Source: Paracoccus seriniphilus
GTDB lineage: Bacteria > Pseudomonadota > Alphaproteobacteria > Rhodobacterales > Rhodobacteraceae
NCBI RefSeq assembly: GCF_028553745.1
Contig: NZ_CP067130.1
Coordinates: forward strand, 248,001-312,000
Length of the DNA: 64,000 bases
Direction of reading: 5' to 3'
In this document: one piece after another, positions 1-7,582 of the stretch
Numbering within the stretch: position 1 is the first letter of the stretch
How the letters are laid out: each line of letters begins with the position of its first letter
Notes under the pieces: generated by a model
Databases searched by the model: none
What the model was told of the DNA's origin: nothing
Seen by the model: the letters and a program-made list of their open reading frames with translations, nothing else
Translations under genes and position numbers: made by a program

Positions 1-639
1 TGTGTCTCCGACATCAAGATGATCCATGCTGAACACCCGCACGGGGCAATGGCTGCGCAGAAAGGTCAGCGCGGCAGCATTGCTGAGCACCTGACCGCCA
101 AATGCCAGATAGGTCGTTCCAAAGTTCTGCCCATCCCCCGCACTGCCCCCGAACAGAGGTACAGGGCCAAGCCCATGGGCGACAATTTCCATCAGGGCAT
201 CTTCGCGAAAGGACCCGCCATCGATCATCAGATGCGCGAATTCATGCGCCATGTCAGGATGATCATCTGCCAGAGCATTGCGCGTGCCGATCATTGCGGT
301 GACGATGTCGGGGGGCGAAAGATGGCTCAGATCCTTGATGGGGACCACCCGAGCGGCAAAGTCGCGTTCAGGAAAGCCGACAGCCAGAATATGTCCCTCG
401 ACATATTCGGCAAGAATCTCTCCGGCGGTTGTGCAGCCCAGCAGCGGTGTGTCGCCCAGTCGCGCGGCAAGCCGGGCCATCAGCGCGGGAAAATCCGCCT
501 CGGGCGAAGCAAAGACCTGCACCAGCGCCAGATCCGGCCCCAGTTCGGCCACCAGATTTGCAGCGGCGTCCGAGGCATTTGCCAGACAATGTGCATGACG
601 CAGAATCTGGCGACCCGCGCCAATCTGTGTTCCGATCAT
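1..639 (-). CDS. FIST-domain sensory protein (partial, C-terminus off window)
   Basis: The first 213 residues are in the window and the gene runs off the left edge. I chose the ATG at 639 because it overlaps the stop of the upstream response regulator as ATGA, which indicates translational coupling. The FIST_N domain is recognised by its conserved GCTTAGEI stretch, followed by a hydrophobic strand and a glycine-rich GGSAGDG segment. FIST domains are putative small-ligand sensor modules that often feed two-component systems. The order rhodanese, response regulator, FIST protein beside a PQQ alcohol dehydrogenase suggests a sensor for alcohol or aldehyde oxidation. A histidine kinase may follow beyond the edge. 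The family call is firm; the ligand is unknown. Confidence 0.85.
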   Translation of the reverse strand, partial: MIGTQIGAGRQILRHAHCLANASDAAANLVAELGPDLALVQVFASPEADFPALMARLAARLGDTPLLGCTTAGEILAEYVEGHILAVGFPERDFAARVVPIKDLSHLSPPDIVTAMIGTRNALADDHPDMAHEFAHLMIDGGSFREDALMEIVAHGLGPVPLFGGSAGDGQNFGTTYLAFGGQVLSNAAALTFLRSHCPVRVFSMDHLDVGDT

Positions 640-1343
640 CGTGTTTCCAGATTGTCGAACCGCACCGATTGCGCCGCCAGGACCGCTTGGGTGCGGGACT
701 GGACGCCCAGCTTGCGCATGATGACGGTGACATGGGCCTTTACCGTGGATTCCGTGATCTGGCATTCATGGGCAATCTGCTTGTTCATCATTCCTTCCGA
801 GATCAGCGCCAGGATACGCGTCTGTTGCGGTGTCAGGGTGCCCAGCTTGTTGCAGGCCTGTGCATGGGTCTGGGCCGGGTTGTCGGGCATGACGAAGCCT
901 TCCGGAAGATAGGGTTCACCCCGAGCGATGGCGGCCAGCGCGTCCTGGAATACCTGCCTTTTGCTGTGTTTGGGCACATAGCCCGCCGCGCCCATCGCCA
1001 TCGCCGTCTGAATGGTCGAGGGTGAATGCAGCGAGCTGACGATCAGGATTGCCGCAGTCGGAACGGCCTTGCGGATCTGCATAAGCCCGTCCATGCCATC
1101 GGCATCGGGCAGGCTGAGATCCAGAAAAATCACATCCGGGGCCGGCTCGCGCGCCAGTATTGCCAGACAGTTTTCAATCGTATCGGTGGTGCGGACGCTG
1201 CTGATTCCGCCCACGATCTGCAGGATGATCGTCAGCGCGTCGCAGAACAGTGGATGATCCTCGACGATCAGAACAGACTCGACGCGGCGGGGAAGGGCCG
1301 ACATCGGCAGGTCCTGCTTACCGTGGTTTGATGGCTGCGTCAT
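636..1343 (-). CDS. LuxR/NarL-family response regulator
   Basis: The protein has 235 residues. A receiver domain (about 22-140) has the acidic pair in IVEDH, phosphoacceptor D75 in VIFLDLSLPD and the conserved Lys in YVPKH. A C-terminal LuxR-type helix-turn-helix (about 170-230) contains LTPQQTRIL and STVKAHVTVIMRKLG. It overlaps the FIST gene by 4 bp and lies downstream of the rhodanese-like gene. Regulators of this type (ExaE/ErbR, FlhR) control PQQ-alcohol dehydrogenase operons in pseudomonads and Paracoccus. By position this is the likely activator of the dehydrogenase operon starting at 2104. An internal ATG at residue 14 is an alternative start. Confidence 0.9.
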   Translation of the reverse strand: MTQPSNHGKQDLPMSALPRRVESVLIVEDHPLFCDALTIILQIVGGISSVRTTDTIENCLAILAREPAPDVIFLDLSLPDADGMDGLMQIRKAVPTAAILIVSSLHSPSTIQTAMAMGAAGYVPKHSKRQVFQDALAAIARGEPYLPEGFVMPDNPAQTHAQACNKLGTLTPQQTRILALISEGMMNKQIAHECQITESTVKAHVTVIMRKLGVQSRTQAVLAAQSVRFDNLETR

Positions 1344-1396
1344 GAAAGGTCCTTGAACTTCTCTTGGCTAGTCTAGGCAGTATTGGCCGCTGCCGT

Positions 1397-1960
1397 CTAT
1401 CCCCGGCGCTCGTCGCAAAGGGTCCCGCTCAGGGGCAGGGGCTGAATGTCCTGCAAGGGCATCCCGAAATCGTGCCATTCATCGGTTCCGCCGGGATACC
1501 ACGCGATATTGGTGAAACCCCGCCCGGCAATATGCTGCACGGCATTCCAGCTCATCCAGCAATCGCTGCGGCAGAAGACGACGATGGGCCGGTCGCGGTC
1601 ACAATGCGCCAGCGCGTTTTCAAGATAGGCGGCGATACGGGCATCCAGTTTGCCGCGTCCGACCTCGGGCAGCCATACGGCGCCGGGAATGGTGTCATGT
1701 TTCGCGGCCAGCACCCATGTTCCGTCCTCGCGCAGCAAATGTTCGGGCGCGGCCATCACGTCAATCAACAGCGCATCGCCGGTCTGCCGGTCCTGTAACT
1801 CTGCCAGTCCGATTGTGCGCCCTCCCGGCACATCGCCGGGCACCGGTGCGCGATATGAGGCCAGCCGCAGGCCCGTATCGGGGTCGTGCAGTGGTTGGGG
1901 CTGGGCCGGTCCGGCCATCAACAGCGCCGTTGCCAGCGAAAGGGAAATGCAAGCGTTCAT
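1397..1960 (-). CDS. PQQ-dependent catabolism-associated rhodanese-like protein
   Basis: I chose the ATG at 1960 because it opens a good signal peptide (MNACISLSLATALLMAGPA); upstream codons in frame look non-coding. The mature 165-residue protein is rhodanese-like. It carries C130-R-S-D-C134-W135 followed by MSWNA and a WYPGGTDEW stretch, the pattern of the PQQ-dependent catabolism-associated CXXCW-motif family. Members sit beside PQQ dehydrogenases and are presumed periplasmic redox or sulfur-relay proteins. The biochemical role is not established. It is divergent from the pedF-like gene, so 1961-2103 must hold promoters for both directions. Confidence 0.85.
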   Translation of the reverse strand: MNACISLSLATALLMAGPAQPQPLHDPDTGLRLASYRAPVPGDVPGGRTIGLAELQDRQTGDALLIDVMAAPEHLLREDGTWVLAAKHDTIPGAVWLPEVGRGKLDARIAAYLENALAHCDRDRPIVVFCRSDCWMSWNAVQHIAGRGFTNIAWYPGGTDEWHDFGMPLQDIQPLPLSGTLCDERRG

Positions 1961-2103
1961 GACAGGCACGGTCCCACATCCTGTGCCCGGTCGGAATTCG
2001 ACCTTTGGCCAATACCCTTGGACCGCCTTGTCGACCATTGGCGAATTGTCGGGGGCCAGTCCGACACGCAATCTTGCCGACAACCAAGACGAGAGGAGAC
2101 GTC

Positions 2104-2775
2104 ATGTTCCGTACGGCAACCACCCTGGCAGGTCTGGCATTGGTTCTGGGCACAGCCGCCGCATTGGGGCACGGCGACACCGCCCCGATGGCTGTCGATA
2201 CCACCGGTCTGCCCGACCTGCCCGAAGAGATGGCCACCGAGAATCCCTGGCGCGAAGCCGATCCCGAAGTGATGTACAAAGCTGTCGAGATCGGCTCGAA
2301 GGGCTATAACAGCAACTGCGCACGCTGCCACGGGCTTGAGGCAATCTCGGGCGGGCTTGCACCGGATCTGCGCTTTCTGGAAGCGGATGATTTCGGCGAC
2401 GAATGGTTTCTGGACCGCGTGCTGAACGGCTATCACCAGAATGGCGCGGTCAAGATGCCTCCGTTTGGCGACATCCTGTCACAAGAGGCGATCTGGGCAA
2501 TCCGCACCTATATCGAGACCCGCCCCGATGATCAGGAACTGGCGGAAAAACAGCCCGATATCCAGTCCTATCACGCCCAGCTGAGCAATGCCGCCGATGA
2601 CGCCGCCGTTGCGGCTCTGGCCGAGGCGCTGGCCAGCAGCGCGGCCGAGCTGGAAACCCTGTCCGGTGCCCCCAAGACCATCACCGCTTTGGATGCGGCG
2701 GCCTTTCTGCTGGCTCAGGACCCGCCGCAACGCAAAAAGGCGCTGGATGTTCTGACACAGGCGCTGCGGAACTAG
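2104..2775 (+). CDS. pedF: cytochrome c-550, PedF-like
   Basis: A 223-residue exported monohaem cytochrome c. The ATG at 2104 follows a GAGAGGAG ribosome-binding site and starts a signal peptide ending near residue 20. The haem site is C72-A-R-C75-H76, with probable axial ligand M118 in VKMPPFGD. A charged, alanine-rich C-terminal extension of about 75 residues follows the haem domain. Cytochromes of this family accept electrons from periplasmic quinoprotein alcohol dehydrogenases. It is the first gene of the plus-strand relay operon, 13 bp before the SoxYZ-like gene. Confidence 0.88.
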   Translation: MFRTATTLAGLALVLGTAAALGHGDTAPMAVDTTGLPDLPEEMATENPWREADPEVMYKAVEIGSKGYNSNCARCHGLEAISGGLAPDLRFLEADDFGDEWFLDRVLNGYHQNGAVKMPPFGDILSQEAIWAIRTYIETRPDDQELAEKQPDIQSYHAQLSNAADDAAVAALAEALASSAAELETLSGAPKTITALDAAAFLLAQDPPQRKKALDVLTQALRN

Positions 2776-2788
2776 GAGGGGCGCGGCG

Positions 2789-3565
2789 ATGGGAAGCACG
2801 CTGACATATTTGCTGCCGGGGGGGCAGGTCGGGCTTGCCGAATTCAGGGGCAATGCAGCTGTTCCGGAATCGGCCCGGACCGATCCTTTTGACAGCGGCA
2901 TGTGGCCGGACCATCGCCGCGATTTTCTGGATGATCCGCAGGACTGGCGTCATGATCCGGCGTTGCTGGTCCTGACCCCGCCCAATGCCGAGGACCCCGG
3001 CCATGTCCCGGTGCTGGTTGATGCCACCGCGCTGGATGGTCCTGTTGATCGCATTGTGGTCAGTATCGACTATAGCCCCTTGCCGAAGGTGCTGGTCTTT
3101 CATCCGCTGCGCGCGTTGCCGTTTCTGGGCTTTGGCGTCAAATATGAAATCGGCAGCCCCTTGCGTGCCAGCGTCCGCATGGCGGATGGCAGCTGGCGGA
3201 TGGGAGCCTCGTTCGTGGATGCGGCGGGCGGAGGCTGCACCGCTCCGGCGGCGGCCCATTCCCGCCCGGATTGGCAACAGGACCTGGGTCAGATGCGCGG
3301 GCGGATCTGGCCCGCCTTTGGACGGTTGCGCCTGACGCTGCGCCACCCGATGGATACCGGACTGGCCGATGGCATCAGCGCCCATCACCTGACCGAGCTT
3401 ACCCTGGCTGACGATGCTGGCCCGATCGCTCGGCTGGAGATTTTTGAACCCGTCGAAGAGGATCCCGGCCTGACCTTCCTGCTTCCCAAAGGCATGACCG
3501 GCCCGGTCCGAATCTCGGCGCGCGACAATCTGGGCTATCAGTTCAATGCCGAGGTGTCGGCATGA
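2789..3565 (+). CDS. quinoprotein dehydrogenase-associated SoxYZ-like carrier
   Basis: 258 residues. The N-terminal half resembles SoxY and ends in the swinging-arm motif GGGC(150)TAP, whose Cys would carry a covalently bound intermediate. The C-terminal half resembles SoxZ (LRLTLRHPMDTG and a GYQFNAEV ending). Fused SoxYZ-like carriers are known next to PQQ dehydrogenases together with metallo-beta-lactamase-fold proteins. The first 33 residues are not a convincing signal peptide, which is odd for a periplasmic carrier. It overlaps the next gene by 4 bp. The family is clear; the cargo is unknown. Confidence 0.85.
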   Translation: MGSTLTYLLPGGQVGLAEFRGNAAVPESARTDPFDSGMWPDHRRDFLDDPQDWRHDPALLVLTPPNAEDPGHVPVLVDATALDGPVDRIVVSIDYSPLPKVLVFHPLRALPFLGFGVKYEIGSPLRASVRMADGSWRMGASFVDAAGGGCTAPAAAHSRPDWQQDLGQMRGRIWPAFGRLRLTLRHPMDTGLADGISAHHLTELTLADDAGPIARLEIFEPVEEDPGLTFLLPKGMTGPVRISARDNLGYQFNAEVSA

Positions 3566-4515
3566 TCCTGACCCGCCGACAGACCCTGCTGACCGGTGCC
3601 GCGGCCTTTGCGGCCGCCACCCTGCCAGCGCGCGCCGCCCGTCCCGAATACCGCCTGCATCCGCAGGAAATCGCCTCTGGCGTCTGGTTGTTCGAAGGCG
3701 CTACGGAAAGTTTCGACCCGAAAAATGGCGGCGCGATCTGCAATATCGTCATGCTGGCCTCGCATGAGGGCGCGATCGTCATTGATACCGGTGGCACGGC
3801 CCGGCAGGGTGCCGCGTTGCGTGCCTTTGCCGATCAGCGTCTGGGCGGGGTTGCGGCGTCGTTGAACACCCATCATCACCCTGACCACTGGTTCGGCAAT
3901 CAGGCCTTTGCGGACCGGCCGATTCACGCCTTGCCCCGCACGCGCCGCGCCCAGAGCGAAGATGCGCAGGTGCTGGCAGATGGGCTGTATCGGATTCTGG
4001 GCTCATGGATGAATGGCACCACACCCAGGCCGGCATCGCAGGACGCGGTTGCGGGCGAGATGACCATTGGCGGACGTGAACTGGAGATTCTGGCGCTGTC
4101 GGGGCACAGTCAGGCCGATCTGGTGGTGCAGGATCGTCAGACCGGCACGCTGATTGCGGGCGATCTGCTGTTCCTGAACCGCGCGCCCAGTTTTCCCGAT
4201 GCCGATATCCCGACCTGGGCCAGTGCGATCACCACGATCGCGCAGATCCCGGCCTCGGGCTATGTGCCGGGGCATGGTCCCTATCACCGCGACAGCCGAG
4301 CGATGGGCCAGACCCAGCATTACCTGTCCGCGATGGATGCCCGCCTGCGCGGCGCCGCCAATAACGGTCTGACCCGGATCGAGGCCATGGCCGCCGGACC
4401 GATGCCCGATTACGCGCATCTGGGAGCCAATCCACAGGAATACCAGCGCAGCGTGATCCAGCGCTGGCGCGAATACGAACTCCGCGCACTGCCCATCCTG
4501 GGGCAGGCCGGCTGA
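3562..4515 (+). CDS. quinoprotein relay system zinc metallohydrolase (MBL fold)
   Basis: 317 residues, coupled to the SoxYZ-like gene by an ATGA overlap. The N-terminus (TRRQTLLTGAAAF, residues 4-16) is a Tat-type signal ending in an AxA-like site near residue 25. The metallo-beta-lactamase core shows H104-x-H106-x-D108-H109 and later glycine-histidine segments (LSGHSQAD, VPGHGPY) that complete the metal site. The family is known from PQQ-dehydrogenase neighbourhoods, where a hydrolytic step on the SoxYZ-like carrier is suspected. The periplasmic location follows from the signal; the substrate is unknown. Confidence 0.87.
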   Translation: MILTRRQTLLTGAAAFAAATLPARAARPEYRLHPQEIASGVWLFEGATESFDPKNGGAICNIVMLASHEGAIVIDTGGTARQGAALRAFADQRLGGVAASLNTHHHPDHWFGNQAFADRPIHALPRTRRAQSEDAQVLADGLYRILGSWMNGTTPRPASQDAVAGEMTIGGRELEILALSGHSQADLVVQDRQTGTLIAGDLLFLNRAPSFPDADIPTWASAITTIAQIPASGYVPGHGPYHRDSRAMGQTQHYLSAMDARLRGAANNGLTRIEAMAAGPMPDYAHLGANPQEYQRSVIQRWREYELRALPILGQAG

Positions 4516-4564
4516 AAACGACCCGGCCGGAGGAGCCGGAAAAACATGCCAACAGGAGGATAGC

Positions 4565-6436
4565 ATGTCGCTTAAGCAAATGATGATCCCGGCGGTCAGC
4601 GCTCTGGCGTTGATGGTGACCGGCACTCTGACCACCGCCATGGCCAAGGATGTCACTTGGGAGGACATTCTGAACGACCATGAAACCACCGATGACGTGC
4701 TGATGTATGGCATGGGAAACAACGCCCAACGCTATTCCTCGCTGGATCAGATCAACGTTGAAACGGTCAAGCATATGCGCCCCGCATGGGCCTTCAGCTT
4801 TGGCGATGAAAAGCAGCGCGGTCAGGAAGCACAGGCGCTGGTCCATGATGGCGTCATCTATATCACCGGAAGCTACAGCAGAATCTGGGCGCTGGATGCC
4901 AAGACCGGCAAACGCCTGTGGAAATTCGAGGCACGGCTGCCTGACGACATCCGCCCCTGCTGTGACGTCGTGAACCGCGGTGCCGCGATCTATGGCGACA
5001 AGATCTTTTTCGGTTCGCTGGATGCCAGCATCTATGCCCTGAACAAGGACACTGGCGAGGTCGTCTGGCGTAAGAAATTCGGCGATCACAAGGTCGGCTA
5101 TACGATGACCGGCGCTCCGACGATCATCAAGGATGCCGAAACCGGCCGGATGATGCTGATCCACGGTTCGTCGGGGGATGAATTCGGCGTGGTGGGCCAG
5201 CTGTTCGCCCGTGATCCCGATACCGGCGAAGAAATCTGGATGCTGCCCTTTGTCGAGGGCCACACGGGCCGCTTCGAGGGTGAGGAAAGCCGCCCGACCG
5301 GCGATGCCAGTGCCCCGAGCTGGCCGATCAATGAAGACGGTAGCAAGGTCGAGGCCTGGTCTCATGGCGGCGGTGCGCCGTGGCAATCTGCCAGCTATGA
5401 TCCCGAAACCAACACGTTGATCGTGGGTGCCGGCAACCCCGCGCCCTGGAATACATGGGAACGTTCGCAGGATGGCAATTACTGGGATTATGACAGTCTC
5501 TATACATCCGGTCAGGCCTATGTGAACCCGACCACGGGCGAGATGGTTGGCTTCTACCAGCATACCCCGAATGACGCATGGGACTTTTCCGGCAACAACG
5601 AGATCATTCTGTTCGACTATATCGACAAGGACGGCAAGACCCATCGCGCAGGTGCCCATGCCGACCGCAACGGGTTCTTCTATGTCACCGATATCGACGC
5701 ATTGGCCGAACGTGGCACCGAAATCAACAAGCCCACGGCCCTGCTGAACGCATTTCCCTTTGTCGACAACATCACCTGGGCCAGCCATATCGATCTGGAG
5801 ACCGGTCGTCCGGTCGAGAACGAGGGCCAGCGTCCGCCCTTGCCCGCCGAAGGGGAATCTCGCGGGGCGACGATTCAGGTTTCGCCGCCATTCCTGGGTG
5901 GCAAGAACTGGAACCCGATGTCCTATTCCAGGGATACCGGCCTGTTCTATGTGCCCGCCAATAACTGGACCGAGGATTACTGGACAGAGAATGTCACCTA
6001 TCAGGCCGGTGCGGCCTATCTGGGTCAAGGTTTCCGCATCAAGCGGATGTATGACGATCATATCGGCACCCTGCGCGCATTCGATCCCGCAACGGGCGAG
6101 ATGAAATGGGAGCACAAAGAGGAACTTCCTCTGTGGGCGGGCACGTTGGCGACGGCTGGCAACCTTGTGTTCACGGGAACCTCGGACGGTTTCGTCAAGG
6201 CGCTCAACTCGGAGACCGGGGAAGAGCTGTGGTCATTCCAGACCGGGTCGGGGATCATCTCGATGCCGATCACATGGGAAGATGACGGCAAGCAGTATCT
6301 GGGGATTGCCTCGGGCTATGGCGGCGCCGTGCCGCTGTGGGGGGGCGACATGGCGCAGCTGACCACGCAGGTCAGTCAGGGCGGATCCTTCTGGGTCTTT
6401 GAAATCCCCGACACCGTGCTGGCTGCATCGCAATAA
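4565..6436 (+). CDS. PQQ-dependent alcohol dehydrogenase, ethanol-type (periplasmic)
   Basis: 623 residues with an N-terminal signal peptide (cleavage after TTAMA) and an eight-bladed quinoprotein propeller with repeated W-containing blade motifs. The vicinal C132-C133 pair (RPCCD) forms the disulfide ring over PQQ. The catalytic aspartate is D340 in NDAWDFSGNNE. Two residues on, where lanthanide-dependent enzymes (XoxF, PedH) have Asp, this protein has S342, so a calcium-dependent ethanol/alcohol dehydrogenase (ExaA/PedE-like) is more likely. A GGAGGA site precedes the ATG at 4565. Electrons should pass to the cytochrome at 2104. Substrate range is not readable from sequence. Confidence 0.93.
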   Translation: MSLKQMMIPAVSALALMVTGTLTTAMAKDVTWEDILNDHETTDDVLMYGMGNNAQRYSSLDQINVETVKHMRPAWAFSFGDEKQRGQEAQALVHDGVIYITGSYSRIWALDAKTGKRLWKFEARLPDDIRPCCDVVNRGAAIYGDKIFFGSLDASIYALNKDTGEVVWRKKFGDHKVGYTMTGAPTIIKDAETGRMMLIHGSSGDEFGVVGQLFARDPDTGEEIWMLPFVEGHTGRFEGEESRPTGDASAPSWPINEDGSKVEAWSHGGGAPWQSASYDPETNTLIVGAGNPAPWNTWERSQDGNYWDYDSLYTSGQAYVNPTTGEMVGFYQHTPNDAWDFSGNNEIILFDYIDKDGKTHRAGAHADRNGFFYVTDIDALAERGTEINKPTALLNAFPFVDNITWASHIDLETGRPVENEGQRPPLPAEGESRGATIQVSPPFLGGKNWNPMSYSRDTGLFYVPANNWTEDYWTENVTYQAGAAYLGQGFRIKRMYDDHIGTLRAFDPATGEMKWEHKEELPLWAGTLATAGNLVFTGTSDGFVKALNSETGEELWSFQTGSGIISMPITWEDDGKQYLGIASGYGGAVPLWGGDMAQLTTQVSQGGSFWVFEIPDTVLAASQ

Positions 6437-6447
6437 GCCTGATCGGG

Positions 6448-6475
6448 CGGGGGCCAATGGTCCCCGTCCATTTTC
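6448..6475 (+). terminator. hairpin with T-rich tail after the alcohol dehydrogenase
   Basis: CGGGGGCC (6448-6455) pairs with GGTCCCCG (6459-6466) over a 3-nt loop with one G-T wobble. A T-rich stretch follows (6467-6475). It sits 11 bp after the dehydrogenase stop and before the pentapeptide gene. It could be a partial terminator or an mRNA-stabilising hairpin that sets lower expression downstream. Confidence 0.5.
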
Positions 6476-6494
6476 ATCAAACAGGATGACTCCC

Positions 6495-7127
6495 ATGCCG
6501 AAATTTCTGCGTTGTCTGACCCTGGCCGCGATGCTTCTTGGTGGCCCGGCGCTTGCCGCGCCGGTCCAGCTGAGCGCCGGCCAAACCGATTATCCCGTGA
6601 TCACCGATACCGATGATTCCCCGGCCGGTCCGCTGGTGATTGACGGCTGCACGCTGGCAGCAGGGGCCCAGTGTCCGGGCGTCGATCTGTCCCATGCCGA
6701 TCTGTCGGGCATCAATCTGAACGGTGCCGATCTGAGCAACGCAACGATGACCCGCGTCAATCTGACCGGCGCGCAGTTGCGCGGTGCCGATCTGTCGGGT
6801 GCGGATCTGCGTGGTGCACGGTTCCCGATGGCGCAGATGCAGGGCCTGAAGGCTCTTGGTGCGGATCTGACCGGTGCCAATCTGGACGGCACAAGACTGG
6901 CCGGCGCGGATTTCACCGATGCCAACCTCACCGCGATCTCGATGGAGGCATCCTGGGCCCCCAAGGCACGTTTCGTACGCGCCCGTATCGTCGCCGCCAA
7001 TCTGTCCGAGGCCAAGTTCTATAATGCCGATATGGCGCTGGCCCGGCTTGAGGCAAACAATATCCGCTTTACCATCTGGGAAGGTGTCCACATGGAGGAT
7101 TGCAGCGGGTGTCCGGTCGACTGGTGA
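6495..7127 (+). CDS. exported pentapeptide-repeat protein
   Basis: 210 residues from the ATG at 6495, chosen over the in-frame ATG at 6486 because the AGG at 6483-6485 is correctly spaced only for 6495. Residues 1-21 are a signal peptide. From about residue 55 to 190 there are A(D/N)LxG-type pentapeptides such as LSHADLSGINLNGADLSNA, which form a right-handed quadrilateral beta-helix. Two further Cys lie near the C-terminus (CSGC). It follows the PQQ dehydrogenase and precedes another exported protein. The function is unknown; a periplasmic structural or partner-binding role is inference. Confidence 0.8.
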   Translation: MPKFLRCLTLAAMLLGGPALAAPVQLSAGQTDYPVITDTDDSPAGPLVIDGCTLAAGAQCPGVDLSHADLSGINLNGADLSNATMTRVNLTGAQLRGADLSGADLRGARFPMAQMQGLKALGADLTGANLDGTRLAGADFTDANLTAISMEASWAPKARFVRARIVAANLSEAKFYNADMALARLEANNIRFTIWEGVHMEDCSGCPVDW

Positions 7128-7522
7128 TCCTTGCGCTGGCCGCAACAACAATCGGCGCGCAGGCCCAGACGCTGGCAAGCTGCCGCGATATCCCCGGCGA
7201 CCGTCAGCGGCTTGCCTGTTATGACCGGCTGCCACTTGCCGCGCAGGGGTTCAGGGGGGCCGGCTCTGGCGCTGTCGGGCCTATCTCGGTCGCAGCCAAT
7301 ACATGGCTTTATTATGAAAGCGATGATGCGGTCATGGTGCTGTATCTGATGTCCGAGACCGGTGAGGTCGTCCAGAACCTGCACCGCGCGGGACCGGGGC
7401 GCAGCAGCCATCTGATCGCCGCGGCGGGCCGCTATCGGTTGCAGATCAATGCGACCGGTGGCTGGCGCGTCAGCTTGTCCGCCGCAGAGCCGACGCTCAC
7501 CGGGCAGTCGGACCGGGAATGA
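7109..7522 (+). CDS. small exported protein of unknown function
   Basis: I prefer the GTG at 7109 (137 residues) over the TTG at 7100, because GGAGG at 7094-7098 is properly spaced only for 7109. The gene overlaps the end of the pentapeptide gene by 19 bp, so it is probably co-translated. The N-terminus is a signal peptide (LVILALAATTIGAQA). The mature start CRDIPGDRQRLACYD is a cysteine-pair motif common to small secreted proteins with no assigned role. The rest is predicted beta-rich. I do not recognise a functional family. Confidence 0.65.
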   Translation: MSGRLVILALAATTIGAQAQTLASCRDIPGDRQRLACYDRLPLAAQGFRGAGSGAVGPISVAANTWLYYESDDAVMVLYLMSETGEVVQNLHRAGPGRSSHLIAAAGRYRLQINATGGWRVSLSAAEPTLTGQSDRE

Positions 7523-7582
7523 TGTGGTCCCGCTCGCGCGAGGAGCTGGACCGCGCCATATGTAAGGTTCGCCGCGAAGGGA

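Noticed and set aside
2789..2900. Frameshift in the G-run at the start of the SoxYZ-like gene restoring a signal peptide
   Set aside because: Neither alternative frame gives a hydrophobic leader, so no evidence for an indel.
4229..6115. 628-residue open frame antisense to the alcohol dehydrogenase
   Set aside because: Shadow of a strongly supported quinoprotein gene. No domain or ribosome site.
4565..6436. XoxF-type lanthanide methanol dehydrogenase
   Set aside because: Ser342 replaces the extra lanthanide-coordinating Asp, and the neighbourhood (PedF-like cytochrome, SoxYZ-like carrier) fits ethanol-type enzymes.
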